Source of the DNA: Isosphaeraceae bacterium | GTDB lineage: Bacteria > Planctomycetota > Planctomycetia > Isosphaerales > Isosphaeraceae | DNA length: 38,454 bases | NCBI GenBank assembly: GCA_021324445.1 | Contig: JAJPJC010000073.1 | Location: 1 to 38,454, forward strand | Direction: 5' to 3' | Part shown: piece after piece, positions 1 to 8,604 of the stretch | How the letters are laid out: each line of letters starts with the position of its first letter | Position numbering within the stretch: the stretch's first letter is position 1 | Translations under genes and position numbers: made by a program | The notes under the pieces: model-generated | Told to the model about the DNA's origin: nothing | Seen by the model: only the letters and a program-made list of their open reading frames with translations | Databases searched by the model: none

Positions 1-2
1 CG

Positions 3-59
3 CCGGAATCGATTGCCCAGGAGGCCGCCGCCGTGATCCGCAAGAGGGCCGTTGCATGA
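3..59 (+). CDS. C-terminal end of an unidentified upstream gene (partial)
   Basis: An open frame enters from the left edge and ends at a TGA that overlaps the ATG of the glycosyltransferase gene in the arrangement ATGA. The 18 visible residues are helical and charged, ending IRKRAVA. Too little is present to name a family. The 4-base overlap suggests translational coupling, so the missing gene probably belongs to the same operon as the glycosyltransferase and the phosphotransferase that follow. Confidence 0.5.
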   Translation, partial: PESIAQEAAAVIRKRAVA

Positions 60-868
60 ACGATCCGCCGCTGATCTCGGTGGTGCTCCCCTGCCGCAAT
101 CAGGCGGACCACATCGCTCGAATCGTGCCTGAGTACGCCGCGGCCCTGGAGCGCGCCGGGATGCGCTTCGAGCTGGTCGTGGTCCCCAACGCCAGCCGCG
201 ACGCGACCGAGCCCAGGGTTCGCGCCCTGGCCGCGGCCGACCCACGGGTGCGCTGCGTGCCCAATCCTGAGGGGGGCTGGGGGCTCTCCGTGCGGGTCGG
301 CCTGGCGGCCGCGCACGGCGAGGTGCTCGCCTACACGAACACCGCGCGGACCGACCCGGCTGCCATCCCCGAGTTCATCCGCCGCCTGCTGGCGCGGCCG
401 GAGTCGCTGGTGAAGGCCGCGCGGCGGCGGCGCCGCGCGCCGCTCCGCGAGGTCGGCTCGTGGCTCTACAACCTCGAGGCACGGCTCCTCTTCGCGGTCG
501 GTTGCGACGATGTCAACGGGACCCCCAAGGTCTTCGCGCGCGGCGTTTACGACCGCCTGGCGCTGGCGCAGGGCGGGGACCTGCTCGACCTGGAGCTGAT
601 CGCGCAGGCGAGCCGCCTGGGCGTGCCGGTGGTGGACGTGCCGACGTTCGGGTTCCCTCGCCACGGGGGGAAGTCGTCGACGACGTTCCGGAGTGCCTGG
701 CGGATGTACGCCGGCGCTCTGGGCCTGCGTCTGCGAACCCCCAGGGCGGTGCGCGCAGCCAAGGCGGAGACGGAACAGTCCCATGACCTCGACCCGAATC
801 GCGGACGACTGGTTTCGGCAGCGCCGGCGGATCTTCTACCCCAAGACGGATCTGCCGGTCCCCGATGA
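56..868 (+). CDS. Glycosyltransferase family 2 protein
   Basis: A 270-residue GT-A fold glycosyltransferase. The N-terminus ISVVLPCRNQ (residues 7-16) is the usual first strand of GT2 enzymes, followed by a NAS-RDAT segment (45-51) in place of the NDGSxDxT nucleotide-binding loop. The metal-binding DxD position holds TNTARTD (94-100), and a DVNGTPKVF motif follows near residue 150; from memory, other planctomycete GT2 proteins carry similar TNSART and NGTPKVF motifs. The role is probably transfer of a sugar to a lipid or polysaccharide at the cytoplasmic membrane (inference). The last 28 codons overlap the start of the next gene in another frame, and the start is coupled to the preceding gene through ATGA. 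No C-terminal membrane helices are visible. Confidence 0.85.
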   Translation: MNDPPLISVVLPCRNQADHIARIVPEYAAALERAGMRFELVVVPNASRDATEPRVRALAAADPRVRCVPNPEGGWGLSVRVGLAAAHGEVLAYTNTARTDPAAIPEFIRRLLARPESLVKAARRRRRAPLREVGSWLYNLEARLLFAVGCDDVNGTPKVFARGVYDRLALAQGGDLLDLELIAQASRLGVPVVDVPTFGFPRHGGKSSTTFRSAWRMYAGALGLRLRTPRAVRAAKAETEQSHDLDPNRGRLVSAAPADLLPQDGSAGPR

Positions 869-1871
869 GCTGCTGCGCGGGCTGCGCGCTCGGACCTTCG
901 CCGATCTGGGCATGACCCCGGATCAGGTCGCCAGGGCCGCCGAGTCGGTCCTGGGGGTCGCCCCCACGGGTGTTCTCGCGCTGGACCATCAGGGGACGTT
1001 TCACCGGGTGTTCCGACTGAGCGGCGTCCGGGGCGGCGGTCGCTGGATCCTCCGGGCCAACGCGGCCAGCGACTTCCTCCACGATCTGAGTCTCCACCTG
1101 GACGCCTGGGCCGGCGCCGCGCTGGAGCACGCGGGCCTCCCCGCGGTGCGGGTTCCCTACGTCAATCTCTCCCGGACCGTCGTTCCGTTCGACTTCCAGA
1201 TCGGCGCCGAGAGTCCCGGTCGGCCGCTGGCCGCGTTCCACGACGACGAGCCCCGGATGCATCGGCGTTTGCGCCAGCTCGGCCGGCTGGTGGCGCGCAT
1301 CCATACCCTCCCGCTGGCCGGGTTCGGGCTGCTCGACGCCCGGCCGCTGGCCGCGGCGAGCGGGCCGCCGCGCGGAATGTGGAACACGTGGTCGGAGTAC
1401 ATCCGCCTGAATCTCGCCGCGCACATGGACTTCTGTGCCCGCGCCGGCGACCTGACCACGGCGGGGGCCGATGCCCTGCTCGCCGCGTTCGAACGCCACG
1501 CGGGCTGCCTGAACGTCTCGGGCGGGGTGCTGCTCCACGGCGACCTGGGCAGTCACAACATCCTGACCGACGGCGACCGGCTGCTGGGCCTGATCGACTG
1601 GGAGGACGCGCTCTCCGGCGACCCGGTCTACGACGTCGCCTTCTGGGCGAGCTTCCAGCCGCCGGAGCGACACGCCCCATTCCTGGCCGGCTATCGCGAA
1701 CTCCGGCCGCTCCCGGACGATTTCCCGGTCCGGTTCTGGCTCTATCTGGTGCGAATCCTTCTGGCCAAGGCGGTGCACCGGCGGCGGTTCGCCTACCCCG
1801 ACCGACCCGACCGGCCCACGGCCGCGCAACGGATCCGGGAGGCGCTCAAGAATCTGGCCCGGGCGGCGTGA
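783..1871 (+). CDS. Aminoglycoside phosphotransferase (APH) family kinase-like protein
   Basis: A 362-residue protein of the APH/choline kinase fold. The catalytic Brenner motif HGDLGSHN lies at residues 252-259 and the metal-binding IDWED at 271-275, followed by DPVYDVAFW, as in active members. The substrate is unknown; members phosphorylate small molecules such as sugars, choline or antibiotics. The ATG at 783 is chosen over an upstream GTG-type frame extension because GGAGACGG lies before it and the extension has low-complexity Arg/Pro composition. The start overlaps the GT2 gene by 86 bases, so the pair is co-transcribed; a role in modifying the sugar or lipid product of that enzyme is possible but unproven. 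Confidence 0.85.
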   Translation: MTSTRIADDWFRQRRRIFYPKTDLPVPDELLRGLRARTFADLGMTPDQVARAAESVLGVAPTGVLALDHQGTFHRVFRLSGVRGGGRWILRANAASDFLHDLSLHLDAWAGAALEHAGLPAVRVPYVNLSRTVVPFDFQIGAESPGRPLAAFHDDEPRMHRRLRQLGRLVARIHTLPLAGFGLLDARPLAAASGPPRGMWNTWSEYIRLNLAAHMDFCARAGDLTTAGADALLAAFERHAGCLNVSGGVLLHGDLGSHNILTDGDRLLGLIDWEDALSGDPVYDVAFWASFQPPERHAPFLAGYRELRPLPDDFPVRFWLYLVRILLAKAVHRRRFAYPDRPDRPTAAQRIREALKNLARAA

Positions 1872-1942
1872 GTCCCCTGACCGTGGGCCGTGGAGGTCGC
1901 CATCCGCTGGCGGATTCCCCACCACGCTGGGCGGGGCCCCTC

Positions 1943-2959
1943 TCAGGGCACGGGGATGTGGTCGAGGATCCGCTGAAGCAGATCGTCGGCGGAGAGGCCC
2001 TCGGCGTCGGCCTCGTAGCTGACCAGGATGCGATGGCGCATGATGTCGCGCGCGAGGTTCTTGACGTCGTGGGGCGTGACGAAGTCGCGGCCGGACAACA
2101 GCGCGTGGCCCCGGGCGGCGCGGACCAGCGCGATGGAGGCGCGCGGGCTGGCCCCCAATTCCAGGAGCGGAGCCAGGGGTAGGCCATAACCGGCCGGGTC
2201 GCGCGTCGCTCGCACCAGATCGACGATGTATTCCTTGATCGCCGGTGCCATGCGGATCGAGGCCGCCCGGGTGCGGAAGTCCGTGACGTCCCCAGGGCCG
2301 AAGAGCGGGGGCAGATCATCGAGCCGGGCGTCGGCGTCGGGCCGATGGGGATCCGACACGCTGGGCAGGTCGAGCATGGTCAGCTCGGCGTCGCGGGCCG
2401 GGTAGCCGACGACCAGCTTCATCAGGAACCGATCCAGTTGCGCCTCGGGCAGGGGGTAGGTCCCTTCGTGCTCGATCGGGTTCTGCGTCGCCAGCACCCA
2501 GAACGTCTCGGGCAGGACGATCGTCTCGTCGCCGACAGTGATCTGCCGCTCCTGCATGGCCTCCAGGAGCGCGCTCTGGACCTTCGCCGGTGCGCGATTG
2601 ATTTCGTCGGCCAGGAGGACGCTGGTGACAATCGGCCCCGGGCGCACGTCGAACGACCCGGTGGCCGGCCGGTAGATCTGGGTTCCGGTCAAGTCGGCGG
2701 GGAGCAGGTCGGGGGTGAACTGGATCCGCCGGAAGGGGAGATCCAGCGCCCGGGCCAGAGCCCGGACCGCTCGGGTCTTGGCCAGGCCGGGCACCCCTTC
2801 GATGAGAACGTGACCGCCGGCCAGCAAGGCGATGATCAGCCGTTCCAGCAGCACCCGCTGACCGACGACCAGATCCTCGAGCCGATCGATGAGCTGAAGG
2901 AGCCCATCCCGGGCCGTGGCGATCGCATTCCGAGGCGGCGCGACTTCGTCAATGGACAT
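1943..2959 (-). CDS. MoxR-family AAA+ ATPase
   Basis: A 338-residue AAA+ ATPase of the MoxR class, a chaperone-like ATPase that usually works with von Willebrand factor A proteins in assembling or activating complexes. Walker A is GVPGLAKT (55-62), Walker B LLADE (115-119), sensor 1 ATQNP (157-161), followed by the MoxR signature EGTYPLPEAQLDRF. Full length for the family. It lies downstream of the FHA-domain gene on the same strand, separated by a heptamer-built hairpin. Planctomycete moxR genes are often followed by DUF58 and membrane genes; here the partner gene is absent, because the next gene downstream runs toward it from the opposite strand. Confidence 0.93.
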   Translation of the reverse strand: MSIDEVAPPRNAIATARDGLLQLIDRLEDLVVGQRVLLERLIIALLAGGHVLIEGVPGLAKTRAVRALARALDLPFRRIQFTPDLLPADLTGTQIYRPATGSFDVRPGPIVTSVLLADEINRAPAKVQSALLEAMQERQITVGDETIVLPETFWVLATQNPIEHEGTYPLPEAQLDRFLMKLVVGYPARDAELTMLDLPSVSDPHRPDADARLDDLPPLFGPGDVTDFRTRAASIRMAPAIKEYIVDLVRATRDPAGYGLPLAPLLELGASPRASIALVRAARGHALLSGRDFVTPHDVKNLARDIMRHRILVSYEADAEGLSADDLLQRILDHIPVP

Positions 2960-2967
2960 TGAGACTC

Positions 2968-3054
2968 GTGGTGCGCGGTGCGTGGTGCGTGGTGCGTGGC
3001 GTGAAGAAGACCGGTCCTCTCTTCACGCGCCACGCACCACCGGCCACGCACCAC
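2968..3054. repeat. Heptamer-built inverted repeat between FHA and moxR genes
   Basis: The left arm (2968-3009) is a run of heptamers GTGGTGC, GCGGTGC, GTGGTGC, GTGGTGC, GTGGCGT, then GAAGAAG. The right arm (about 3018-3054) is its imperfect reverse complement, ending GCACCAC. The arms can pair over some 30 bases with a loop of about 8. It fills nearly all of the 98-base gap between the FHA stop and the moxR start, so it would form a strong hairpin in a shared transcript. There is no U-tract, so a simple intrinsic terminator is unlikely. Confidence 0.85.
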
Positions 3055-3057
3055 GGT

Positions 3058-3867
3058 TCATGAAGACTTGGACGCGCGGCGGCGTTCCATCAACCTGCGG
3101 AGGATATCGCCGGCGGCATCACTGGTGTCCTTGAAGGCCGGCTTGGCCGGGCCGGCCTGCTTGGCCTGCTGCTGCTGAGCTTTCTTGGCGGCATAGAACG
3201 GGTTGGATTCGTCGATGAACTCCTCGGGGATCTCCTCGACGGCCTCCTCCTCCTCGGTCTCGTCGCCGTCCCCCTCCTCGAGGATGTCTTCGGCCGGCTC
3301 GATCTCGTCGGCTTCCGCGACCTCTTCAGCCTGCCGTTCGTACTCGTCATCACTGGCCGATGACGGGGGTTTGGGCGCCGCCGAGCCGGCATCCTTGAAG
3401 GCGGTGATGGTGATCGTATCGCCGCCGTAGACGGCGGTCGGTTGGTCAGCCAAGGCACCGGCGCCCTCGCCGAGTAACCACGAGTCGATCTCGTCGCCGG
3501 AGACATCCTCGGGGGAGGCCTTCCTGGCAGCCGGCGGCGCCGCGGTGGCCGCCGGGGCCGCGGCCGCCGGGACGTCCGAGATCGAGACGGCAAACGTCAG
3601 AGGGCCCACCTGCACCAGGTCACGATCCTTGAGCCGACACTCGGCCGTCAACGCTTTGCCGTTGACCAGCGTGCCGTTGCGGCTTCCCAGGTCACTGACC
3701 GTGACGGAATCACCCGTGATCGTAAACTCGGCGTGCTCACGACTGACTTGCTCGCTATTGGGCCGGAGGTGGCAGGTCTCACCCCGGCCGATCTTGAACT
3801 TCGGCCCGACCAGGGGAATCACTTTCCCCTCAGGCTTGCCGCGCACCACAACCAGTTGCACTTTCAT
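3058..3867 (-). CDS. FHA domain-containing protein
   Basis: A 269-residue cytoplasmic protein with an N-terminal forkhead-associated domain (about residues 1-95), which binds phosphothreonine peptides. The expected residues are present: GRGE (27-30), SREH (42-45) and GSRNGT (61-66). The rest is Ala/Pro-rich, then strongly acidic (Glu/Asp-rich, roughly residues 170-215), ending in a basic helix LRRLMERRR. I take the ATG at 3867 as start because MKVQLVVV begins the first FHA strand; a TTG 30 bases upstream is the alternative. It is followed by moxR on the same strand, which suggests phosphorylation-dependent signalling linked to the ATPase (inference). Confidence 0.9.
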   Translation of the reverse strand: MKVQLVVVRGKPEGKVIPLVGPKFKIGRGETCHLRPNSEQVSREHAEFTITGDSVTVSDLGSRNGTLVNGKALTAECRLKDRDLVQVGPLTFAVSISDVPAAAAPAATAAPPAARKASPEDVSGDEIDSWLLGEGAGALADQPTAVYGGDTITITAFKDAGSAAPKPPSSASDDEYERQAEEVAEADEIEPAEDILEEGDGDETEEEEAVEEIPEEFIDESNPFYAAKKAQQQQAKQAGPAKPAFKDTSDAAGDILRRLMERRRASKSS

Positions 3868-4425
3868 GAAAACCGTCCCGACCCCCGGGGTCTCCAACGA
3901 CTCAGATCCGTGTGATCACGAACCGGCTTTCGAACATCCAGCCCAGTCATCCGGATTGATCGAACCGGCACCAACCCGCCCACCCAACCGTTTCCTCGCT
4001 GTTCGGCGACTCTCGCGTCCATCCCTCAATGGATTGAGGGCGGATCTCATGACATGACCAGCGCAGTGTGGCACCTCCTCCCCCACTCATGGCTCTCTGG
4101 TGTCGTGACGGACAAGGCGAACGGAGCGGACGTGCGAGGATCAACGCTGAGAGGTGCTGGGCCGGCCTCCACAGCGAGTCCTTTCATTGTAGCTTATTGT
4201 TTCGGAGTTCCAAGATCCTAACTCAAGTTCAACTTAGTCCCAAGACCCACCCGGCGCGGCCGCGGGTTTCTGGGGACCAGGCGATGGGGCGGTCCGGGCG
4301 ATGGCGATCGGCCGAAGCGGTCGGTTCCCTTCCCCTGCCGGCCCGAGGCGCAGCCATTCCTGTCCTGTCTCCCGCGGTCGGCATCCTGGGTGGCGCCGTC
4401 GAGTCGAGCGGTTCGAGCGGCGGGT
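3868..4425. other. Intergenic gap upstream of the FHA gene
   Basis: This 558-base stretch between the FHA start and the lipM stop has no convincing coding frame. Its only AT-rich part (about 4176-4245) holds the candidate minus-strand promoter listed separately. The remainder is GC-rich and unremarkable. Confidence 0.6.
4186..4213 (-). promoter_or_regulatory. Candidate sigma70-type promoter for FHA-moxR
   Basis: On the minus strand TTGGAA (4208-4213) and TACAAT (4186-4191) are separated by 16 bases, inside the only AT-rich segment of the gap. It would give a leader of about 310 bases before the FHA start, which is long, so another start site closer in is possible. Confidence 0.35.
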
Positions 4426-5184
4426 CTAACGGAATTCGTTCCAAGCGGCGTTGCCATAGGTGGTTCGTTCCAGTTCCGACGCCCGGTCGCGAATCGCGGC
4501 GGGCACGGCGCTGGCCTCCGGGTCCAGACCCAGCGCCCGCGCGATCCGGACCGCGAGCAGACGCGACCAGGCTTCCGGCGACCGCGGCAGGTCCGCCACA
4601 TCGCAGACACCTCGAAGCTCCGGGACTCGATCCGAGCGGGCCAGGAGAAGGGAACCGTGTTGGAGGATCGCCCCGTGGCGGCGCCGCTGCGCGCTGCCCA
4701 CCAGCTTGAACCCCTGCGCTACGATATCCTCCGGGTCCCAGTCCGTAAAGCATAATAGTTGCCGATTTCGCCCGGCCGAGCCCCGGGGGGCTCCCTCACC
4801 CCGCCGACCGGCAGCGACACCCCGATCCGCAAGGACCGCCGCGATCGCCGCGTGCACGGCTCGATACAGTGCGGTGTTGGGCCGCGCCTGGGGATGGCTG
4901 GCGGGGATCGCCAGCGCATAGGTGACCTCGTGGTCGTGCCAGATCGCCCCGCCGCCGGTCAACCGCCGGACCACGGGAACGGCTTGCCAGCGCGGATCCG
5001 CTCGGATCTCCGCCAGGCGCTGGAAGTAGCCGAGGCTCATGGTCGGCACCGACCAGCCGTAGCAGCGCAGATAGGCCGCCGGACGGCCCGTGGACGCCGC
5101 GGCCAGCAGGGCCTCGTCCAGAGCCATGTTCGACGGGCCGTCGGCGGCCGCGTAGGGGAGGATGCGACACTTCATCCCGGTCAT
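4426..5184 (-). CDS. lipM: Lipoate-protein ligase A family protein, LipM-type octanoyltransferase
   Basis: A 252-residue enzyme of the biotin/lipoate ligase fold. RRLTGGGAIWHD (73-84) is the lipoyl-binding signature and KLVGSAQRRR with GAILQHGS (160-178) is the second conserved block. A Cys-Phe at 145-146 sits just before this block, where the octanoyltransferase LipM of Bacillus has its catalytic Cys; the Lys that aligns with the LipM/LplA lysine is at 160. The likely reaction moves octanoyl from acyl carrier protein to a lipoyl domain in the cytoplasm. The gene has a weak ribosome site; ATG 5175 is an alternative start. The symporter gene is divergent from it. A true LplA ligase cannot be excluded. 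Confidence 0.82.
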   Translation of the reverse strand: MTGMKCRILPYAAADGPSNMALDEALLAAASTGRPAAYLRCYGWSVPTMSLGYFQRLAEIRADPRWQAVPVVRRLTGGGAIWHDHEVTYALAIPASHPQARPNTALYRAVHAAIAAVLADRGVAAGRRGEGAPRGSAGRNRQLLCFTDWDPEDIVAQGFKLVGSAQRRRHGAILQHGSLLLARSDRVPELRGVCDVADLPRSPEAWSRLLAVRIARALGLDPEASAVPAAIRDRASELERTTYGNAAWNEFR

Positions 5185-5286
5185 GCTCGCAACTTCACTG
5201 CGGAACCGCGATAATCCCTCATTCCAACGGACGCGACCGGGCTCTGCAAGGCGCTGTGGCCCCGAATCCATACCCCGGAGGGCGTG

Positions 5287-6663
5287 ATGACGGCATCCGC
5301 GAACCCCCGACCGAGCGACCAATCCGATCCGGTGCCGAGCATCCAGGACGAGCCCGATGTCCACCCCGGCGGGATTCCACTCTATGTCTGGGTCGTCGCG
5401 GCGGTCCTGGCGGCGATCCCGGTGGGGCTGGCCTGGGGCGACGGCGCCGCCAGCCTCGAGCTCCTGCCCAAGCTGATCCTCCGGGCCCTGACCGCCTTGG
5501 CCGCCCCCCTGGTCGTCCTGGCCATCCTCAGCGCCATCGTCACCAATGAAATCCAGGGTCGCCTGGGGGCCCTGATGATGGCCTTCTATCTCCTCAACAC
5601 GTTGGTCGCCATGGTGATCGGTCTGACGATGACGAACCTGGTCCGGCCGGGGCGCGGCGCGGCGCTGGCCAGCCCGGGTGCCCCGACCCCGCCCCTGGCC
5701 CAGAGAACGGTCTCGGAACTGCTGCTGGACCTGGTCCCGCGCAGCATCGGCGAACCGTTCACCCAGAACCACCTGGCCCAACTGGTGTTGCTGACCCTGG
5801 CGCTGGGGATCGGCCTGGTGAAGATCCGCGACGATCAGAAGGCGCGGGGCGAGACATCGTTCCAGGTGGTCACCGACCTTCTGACCATCGGCTTCGAGCT
5901 GTTGATGAAGGTGCTGCTCTGGGTCGTGGCCCTGGTGCCGCTGGCGGTCTTCGGCATCGTGGCCGCGAGCGTCGGTCAGAAAGAGGGGATGCAGGTCTTC
6001 GCCTCGCTGATCTGGTGGATCGTCGTGGTGACGCTGGGGCTGTCGACTCAGGTCCTCTGGTACCTGGTGCAGATGGCGGTGGCGGCGCGGATGTCGCCCC
6101 TGCGCTTCCTCCGGGGCGCCCTGGACGTCATGGCCAGCACGTTCAGCACGGCGAGCACGGCCGCGACGATTCCGATCACCCTGCGCGCGCTGCATCGGCT
6201 GGGCATCTCGCGGCGGTCGAGCCAGTTGACGGCCTGCATCGGGACCAACTTCAACAACGACGGCACGGCCCTCTACCAGGCCACGGCCGTGCTCTTCATC
6301 GCCCAGGCGCTGGGCCTGGAGCTGAGCCTGGTCGACCAGGCGGTGATCATGCTGACGACGCTGATCGCCAGCGTCGGGGCCGGCGGCATTCCCTCGGGGA
6401 GCTTCGTCACCATGCCGCTGATCTTCGCGGCCGTCCGGTTGCCCGTCGACAAGATCCCGATCCTGCTGACGGTCGACTGGCTGCTGGACCGGTTCCGCAC
6501 CACCTCCAACGTGCTCGGCGACATGACCGTGGCCGTCCTGCTGGATCGGGTGGCGCCGCCGGGTCGGTCGCCGATCGAAACGCCCGAGTTGGATGACGTC
6601 TTCCCGTTCGAAGAGCAGGATGGGAACACGCCGACCTCAGACCTGGCACGCGAGTCAGAATAA
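5287..6663 (+). CDS. Dicarboxylate/amino acid:cation symporter (DAACS family)
   Basis: A 458-residue inner-membrane transporter of the glutamate/dicarboxylate family, with about eight hydrophobic segments from residue 30 onward. The serine-rich re-entrant loop appears as STASTAATIPIT, and the transport core motif as NNDGTALYQATAV; a second re-entrant loop GGIPSGSF follows. These match the two hairpins and the NMDGT motif of GltPh-type carriers (here NNDGT). It probably takes up dicarboxylates or acidic amino acids with H+ or Na+. The ATG at 5287 is preferred to GTG 5284 because GGAGGG lies five bases upstream of it. N- and C-terminal tails are hydrophilic and somewhat long. Confidence 0.93.
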   Translation: MTASANPRPSDQSDPVPSIQDEPDVHPGGIPLYVWVVAAVLAAIPVGLAWGDGAASLELLPKLILRALTALAAPLVVLAILSAIVTNEIQGRLGALMMAFYLLNTLVAMVIGLTMTNLVRPGRGAALASPGAPTPPLAQRTVSELLLDLVPRSIGEPFTQNHLAQLVLLTLALGIGLVKIRDDQKARGETSFQVVTDLLTIGFELLMKVLLWVVALVPLAVFGIVAASVGQKEGMQVFASLIWWIVVVTLGLSTQVLWYLVQMAVAARMSPLRFLRGALDVMASTFSTASTAATIPITLRALHRLGISRRSSQLTACIGTNFNNDGTALYQATAVLFIAQALGLELSLVDQAVIMLTTLIASVGAGGIPSGSFVTMPLIFAAVRLPVDKIPILLTVDWLLDRFRTTSNVLGDMTVAVLLDRVAPPGRSPIETPELDDVFPFEEQDGNTPTSDLARESE

Positions 6664-6700
6664 GAAGAGCGGCTCAACCAGATCCCCAGAAACTTGCGGC

Positions 6701-6733
6701 GTTCCCGTTTCCCGTTCCCGTTTCCCGTTTCGC
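6701..6733. repeat. GTTCCC/GTTTCCC short tandem array
   Basis: Alternating GTTCCC and GTTTCCC units, five in all, the last degenerate (GTTTCGC). No complementary arm is found nearby. It lies next to an integrase remnant, so it may be half of an inverted element of the type seen elsewhere in the window, cut by rearrangement. Confidence 0.7.
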
Positions 6734-6746
6734 GTCCGGCAGAAGA

Positions 6747-6899
6747 ACAGCGGAAGCCACCGCCGCCGCGCTGTTGGCCGACAGGGCCTCGCGCGAGCAG
6801 GTCCAGTACCTACCGGGCCACGCCGACGCCCGCACCACCGACCGTTACAACCGCACCAGGAAGGAGCTCACCCGCAACATCGTCGAGCGGATCTCGATC
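6747..6899 (+). pseudogene. Tyrosine recombinase/integrase C-terminal remnant
   Basis: A 51-codon stretch reads as the end of a tyrosine recombinase: ALLAD, then YLPGHADARTTDRYNR, then the planctomycete-type tail NIVERISI. The LxGHxxxxTTxxY pattern carries the box II His and the nucleophilic Tyr (codon 6846-6848). The usual Leu/Gly before GH is Pro-Gly here. There is no start and the rest of the catalytic domain is missing; the frame runs on past the normal end. It marks a lost integrated element or lost integrase gene. Confidence 0.75.
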
Positions 6900-7087
6900 C
6901 GACCGCCGGCGGGATCGTTCGCGGGACGCACGCGATCGCCTTCCTCTCCCCAGCCGAGGGGAGCGACCAGAGTGCCGTACACGAACCCTCGCCACCTCTG
7001 GGGCGCTCGTAAAACCGGCCGATCCCCGGGCGATCATCTCCCTGCTCGCCCAGCTGCCTTGAACCCCTCGGACTGTCGTGACGCCTC

Positions 7088-7096
7088 TGGTACAAT
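7088..7096 (+). promoter_or_regulatory. Candidate extended -10 promoter for the histidine kinase
   Basis: TGGTACAAT forms an extended -10 element (TGn plus TACAAT). No clear -35 box is seen. It would start a leader of about 155 bases before the ATG at 7258. The rest of the 594-base gap (6664-7257) holds the tandem array and integrase remnant and otherwise nothing recognisable. Confidence 0.3.
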
Positions 7097-7257
7097 CGAC
7101 GGGGGTTACCGGAGGGCCTGTCCGCCGAGCGTTGGCGTCCAGCGGCGAGGCCGGGGGATTCCCGTTCCACCCGCTCGCCTCGTCGGCCCCGGGGTGGGGG
7201 CCGGTCCCTCCGTCCCCTCGAATCAGGGCTCGCTTCTCCCCCTTGGCAGGCGGAACG

Positions 7258-8604
7258 ATGGATCGCACGCGGAAGACCGACGAACAGTTGGCGGCACTGG
7301 CCTCCTACCTGGCCGCGCGCCGGCCGGCCCTGCTGCAAGCATGGCGCACCGCCGTCGATGGCGACCCCCAATTGGCCCCGGCTCCCTCCCTCCCGCGCGC
7401 CCAGCTCTACGACCACATCCCCGGCATACTGGATGCCTTCGAGGGGAAGTTGCGCGCCTGGCCCGGCCGGGAGAGCACCGCAGCGGGCGAGAAACGGAAA
7501 GAGGACGCCGCCGCGCACGGGTTGCTGCGCTGGCAGCAGGGCTTCCACCTGCGCGAAGTGACTCGCGAGTGGGGCCGCCTGCACTTGTGCTTGGTGGATG
7601 AATTGGAGGATTACGCCGCGGCCCATCCCGACCTGGAGCCGGACGTGATGCCCGCCGCGCGACGGGCCTGGGCGGAATTGTGCAGCGAAGGCGTCACCGA
7701 GAGCACGGCCCAGTATTTCCACCTGCAGCAGGTCGAGGCCGTCGGGCATGTCCGCGACCTGGAGCAAGCGTTGGAGCATGCGCATCGGCTGGAACGGCAA
7801 CGTGCGGAGTTGTTGCACCAGGCCGCGCACGACTTGCGCGGCAATGTGGGCCTGATCGCCAACGCGACCGCGGGGCTGGGCCTCGGGAACGTCCCGGAAC
7901 CGACGCGAGACTTCTTCCTGGGCTCGCTCCAGAAGAGCGTCGCGTCGCTGCTTTCCTTGCTGGATGACGTGATGAGCCTGGCACGCTTGCAAGCGGGATA
8001 CGAGCAGCTCGACGTGCAGCCATTCGATGCCGGCGTCCTCCTGGGGGAGTTGTGCGAGGGCCTGCAACCCCTGGCGGACGAACGCAACTTGTCCTTGGAG
8101 GCGACCGGCCCCGCCACGTTGCCGGTCGAGGGGGATGCGGTCAAGACGCGGAGGATCGTACAGAATTTACTGCTCAACGCGCTGAAATACACCCAGGAAG
8201 GCGGCGTGACGGTGAGCTGGGGGGACAGTCGGGCCAATGATGCCGCACGCTGGATGGTGTGCGTCCAGGACACCGGACCCGGTTTTCATGCCGGCCCCGG
8301 CGCCCCCTTGGCGGGAGCCTTGGAGGGAGCCACCGACGAAGCACGCCAGGTCGAACGGGAGGCGACGGGAGGTGAAGGATGGCACGGCGGGGCCGAAACC
8401 GCGCTGTCGCCCCCACGCACGCCGGACACCCGGCCGGTCTACCAGGAACGCGGCGAAGGCATCGGCCTATCGATCGTCAAACGTCTCTGTGAGTTGCTGG
8501 AAGCGACCTTGGAACTGGAGTCCGAACCCGGTAAAGGCACGACGATCCGGGTGATCCTGCCGCGCCGTTACCCGGTCGCTGGACAGGGACAACAACCGCT
8601 CTAG
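7258..8604 (+). CDS. Orphan sensor histidine kinase with RsbRD-like N-terminus
   Basis: A 448-residue soluble kinase. Residues 10-150 are helical and resemble the RsbRD N-terminal domain (HLREVTREWGRLH at 97-109). The dimerisation/phosphoacceptor helix holds HDLRGN with His191. The ATPase domain shows the N box (QNLLLNALKYT, 302-312), DTGPGF (338-343) and GEGIGLS (399-405). An unusual insert of about 50 residues rich in Gly, Ala and Glu lies between the last two. The ATG at 7258 follows AGGCGG and begins conserved sequence; the open frame extends further upstream without coding character. No response regulator is adjacent. An IS200-type element abuts its 3' end. Confidence 0.88.
   Translation: MDRTRKTDEQLAALASYLAARRPALLQAWRTAVDGDPQLAPAPSLPRAQLYDHIPGILDAFEGKLRAWPGRESTAAGEKRKEDAAAHGLLRWQQGFHLREVTREWGRLHLCLVDELEDYAAAHPDLEPDVMPAARRAWAELCSEGVTESTAQYFHLQQVEAVGHVRDLEQALEHAHRLERQRAELLHQAAHDLRGNVGLIANATAGLGLGNVPEPTRDFFLGSLQKSVASLLSLLDDVMSLARLQAGYEQLDVQPFDAGVLLGELCEGLQPLADERNLSLEATGPATLPVEGDAVKTRRIVQNLLLNALKYTQEGGVTVSWGDSRANDAARWMVCVQDTGPGFHAGPGAPLAGALEGATDEARQVEREATGGEGWHGGAETALSPPRTPDTRPVYQERGEGIGLSIVKRLCELLEATLELESEPGKGTTIRVILPRRYPVAGQGQQPL

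Noticed and set aside
513..1925. A 470-codon frame antisense to the glycosyltransferase and phosphotransferase genes
   Set aside because: It covers both well-supported genes and has no recognisable motif.
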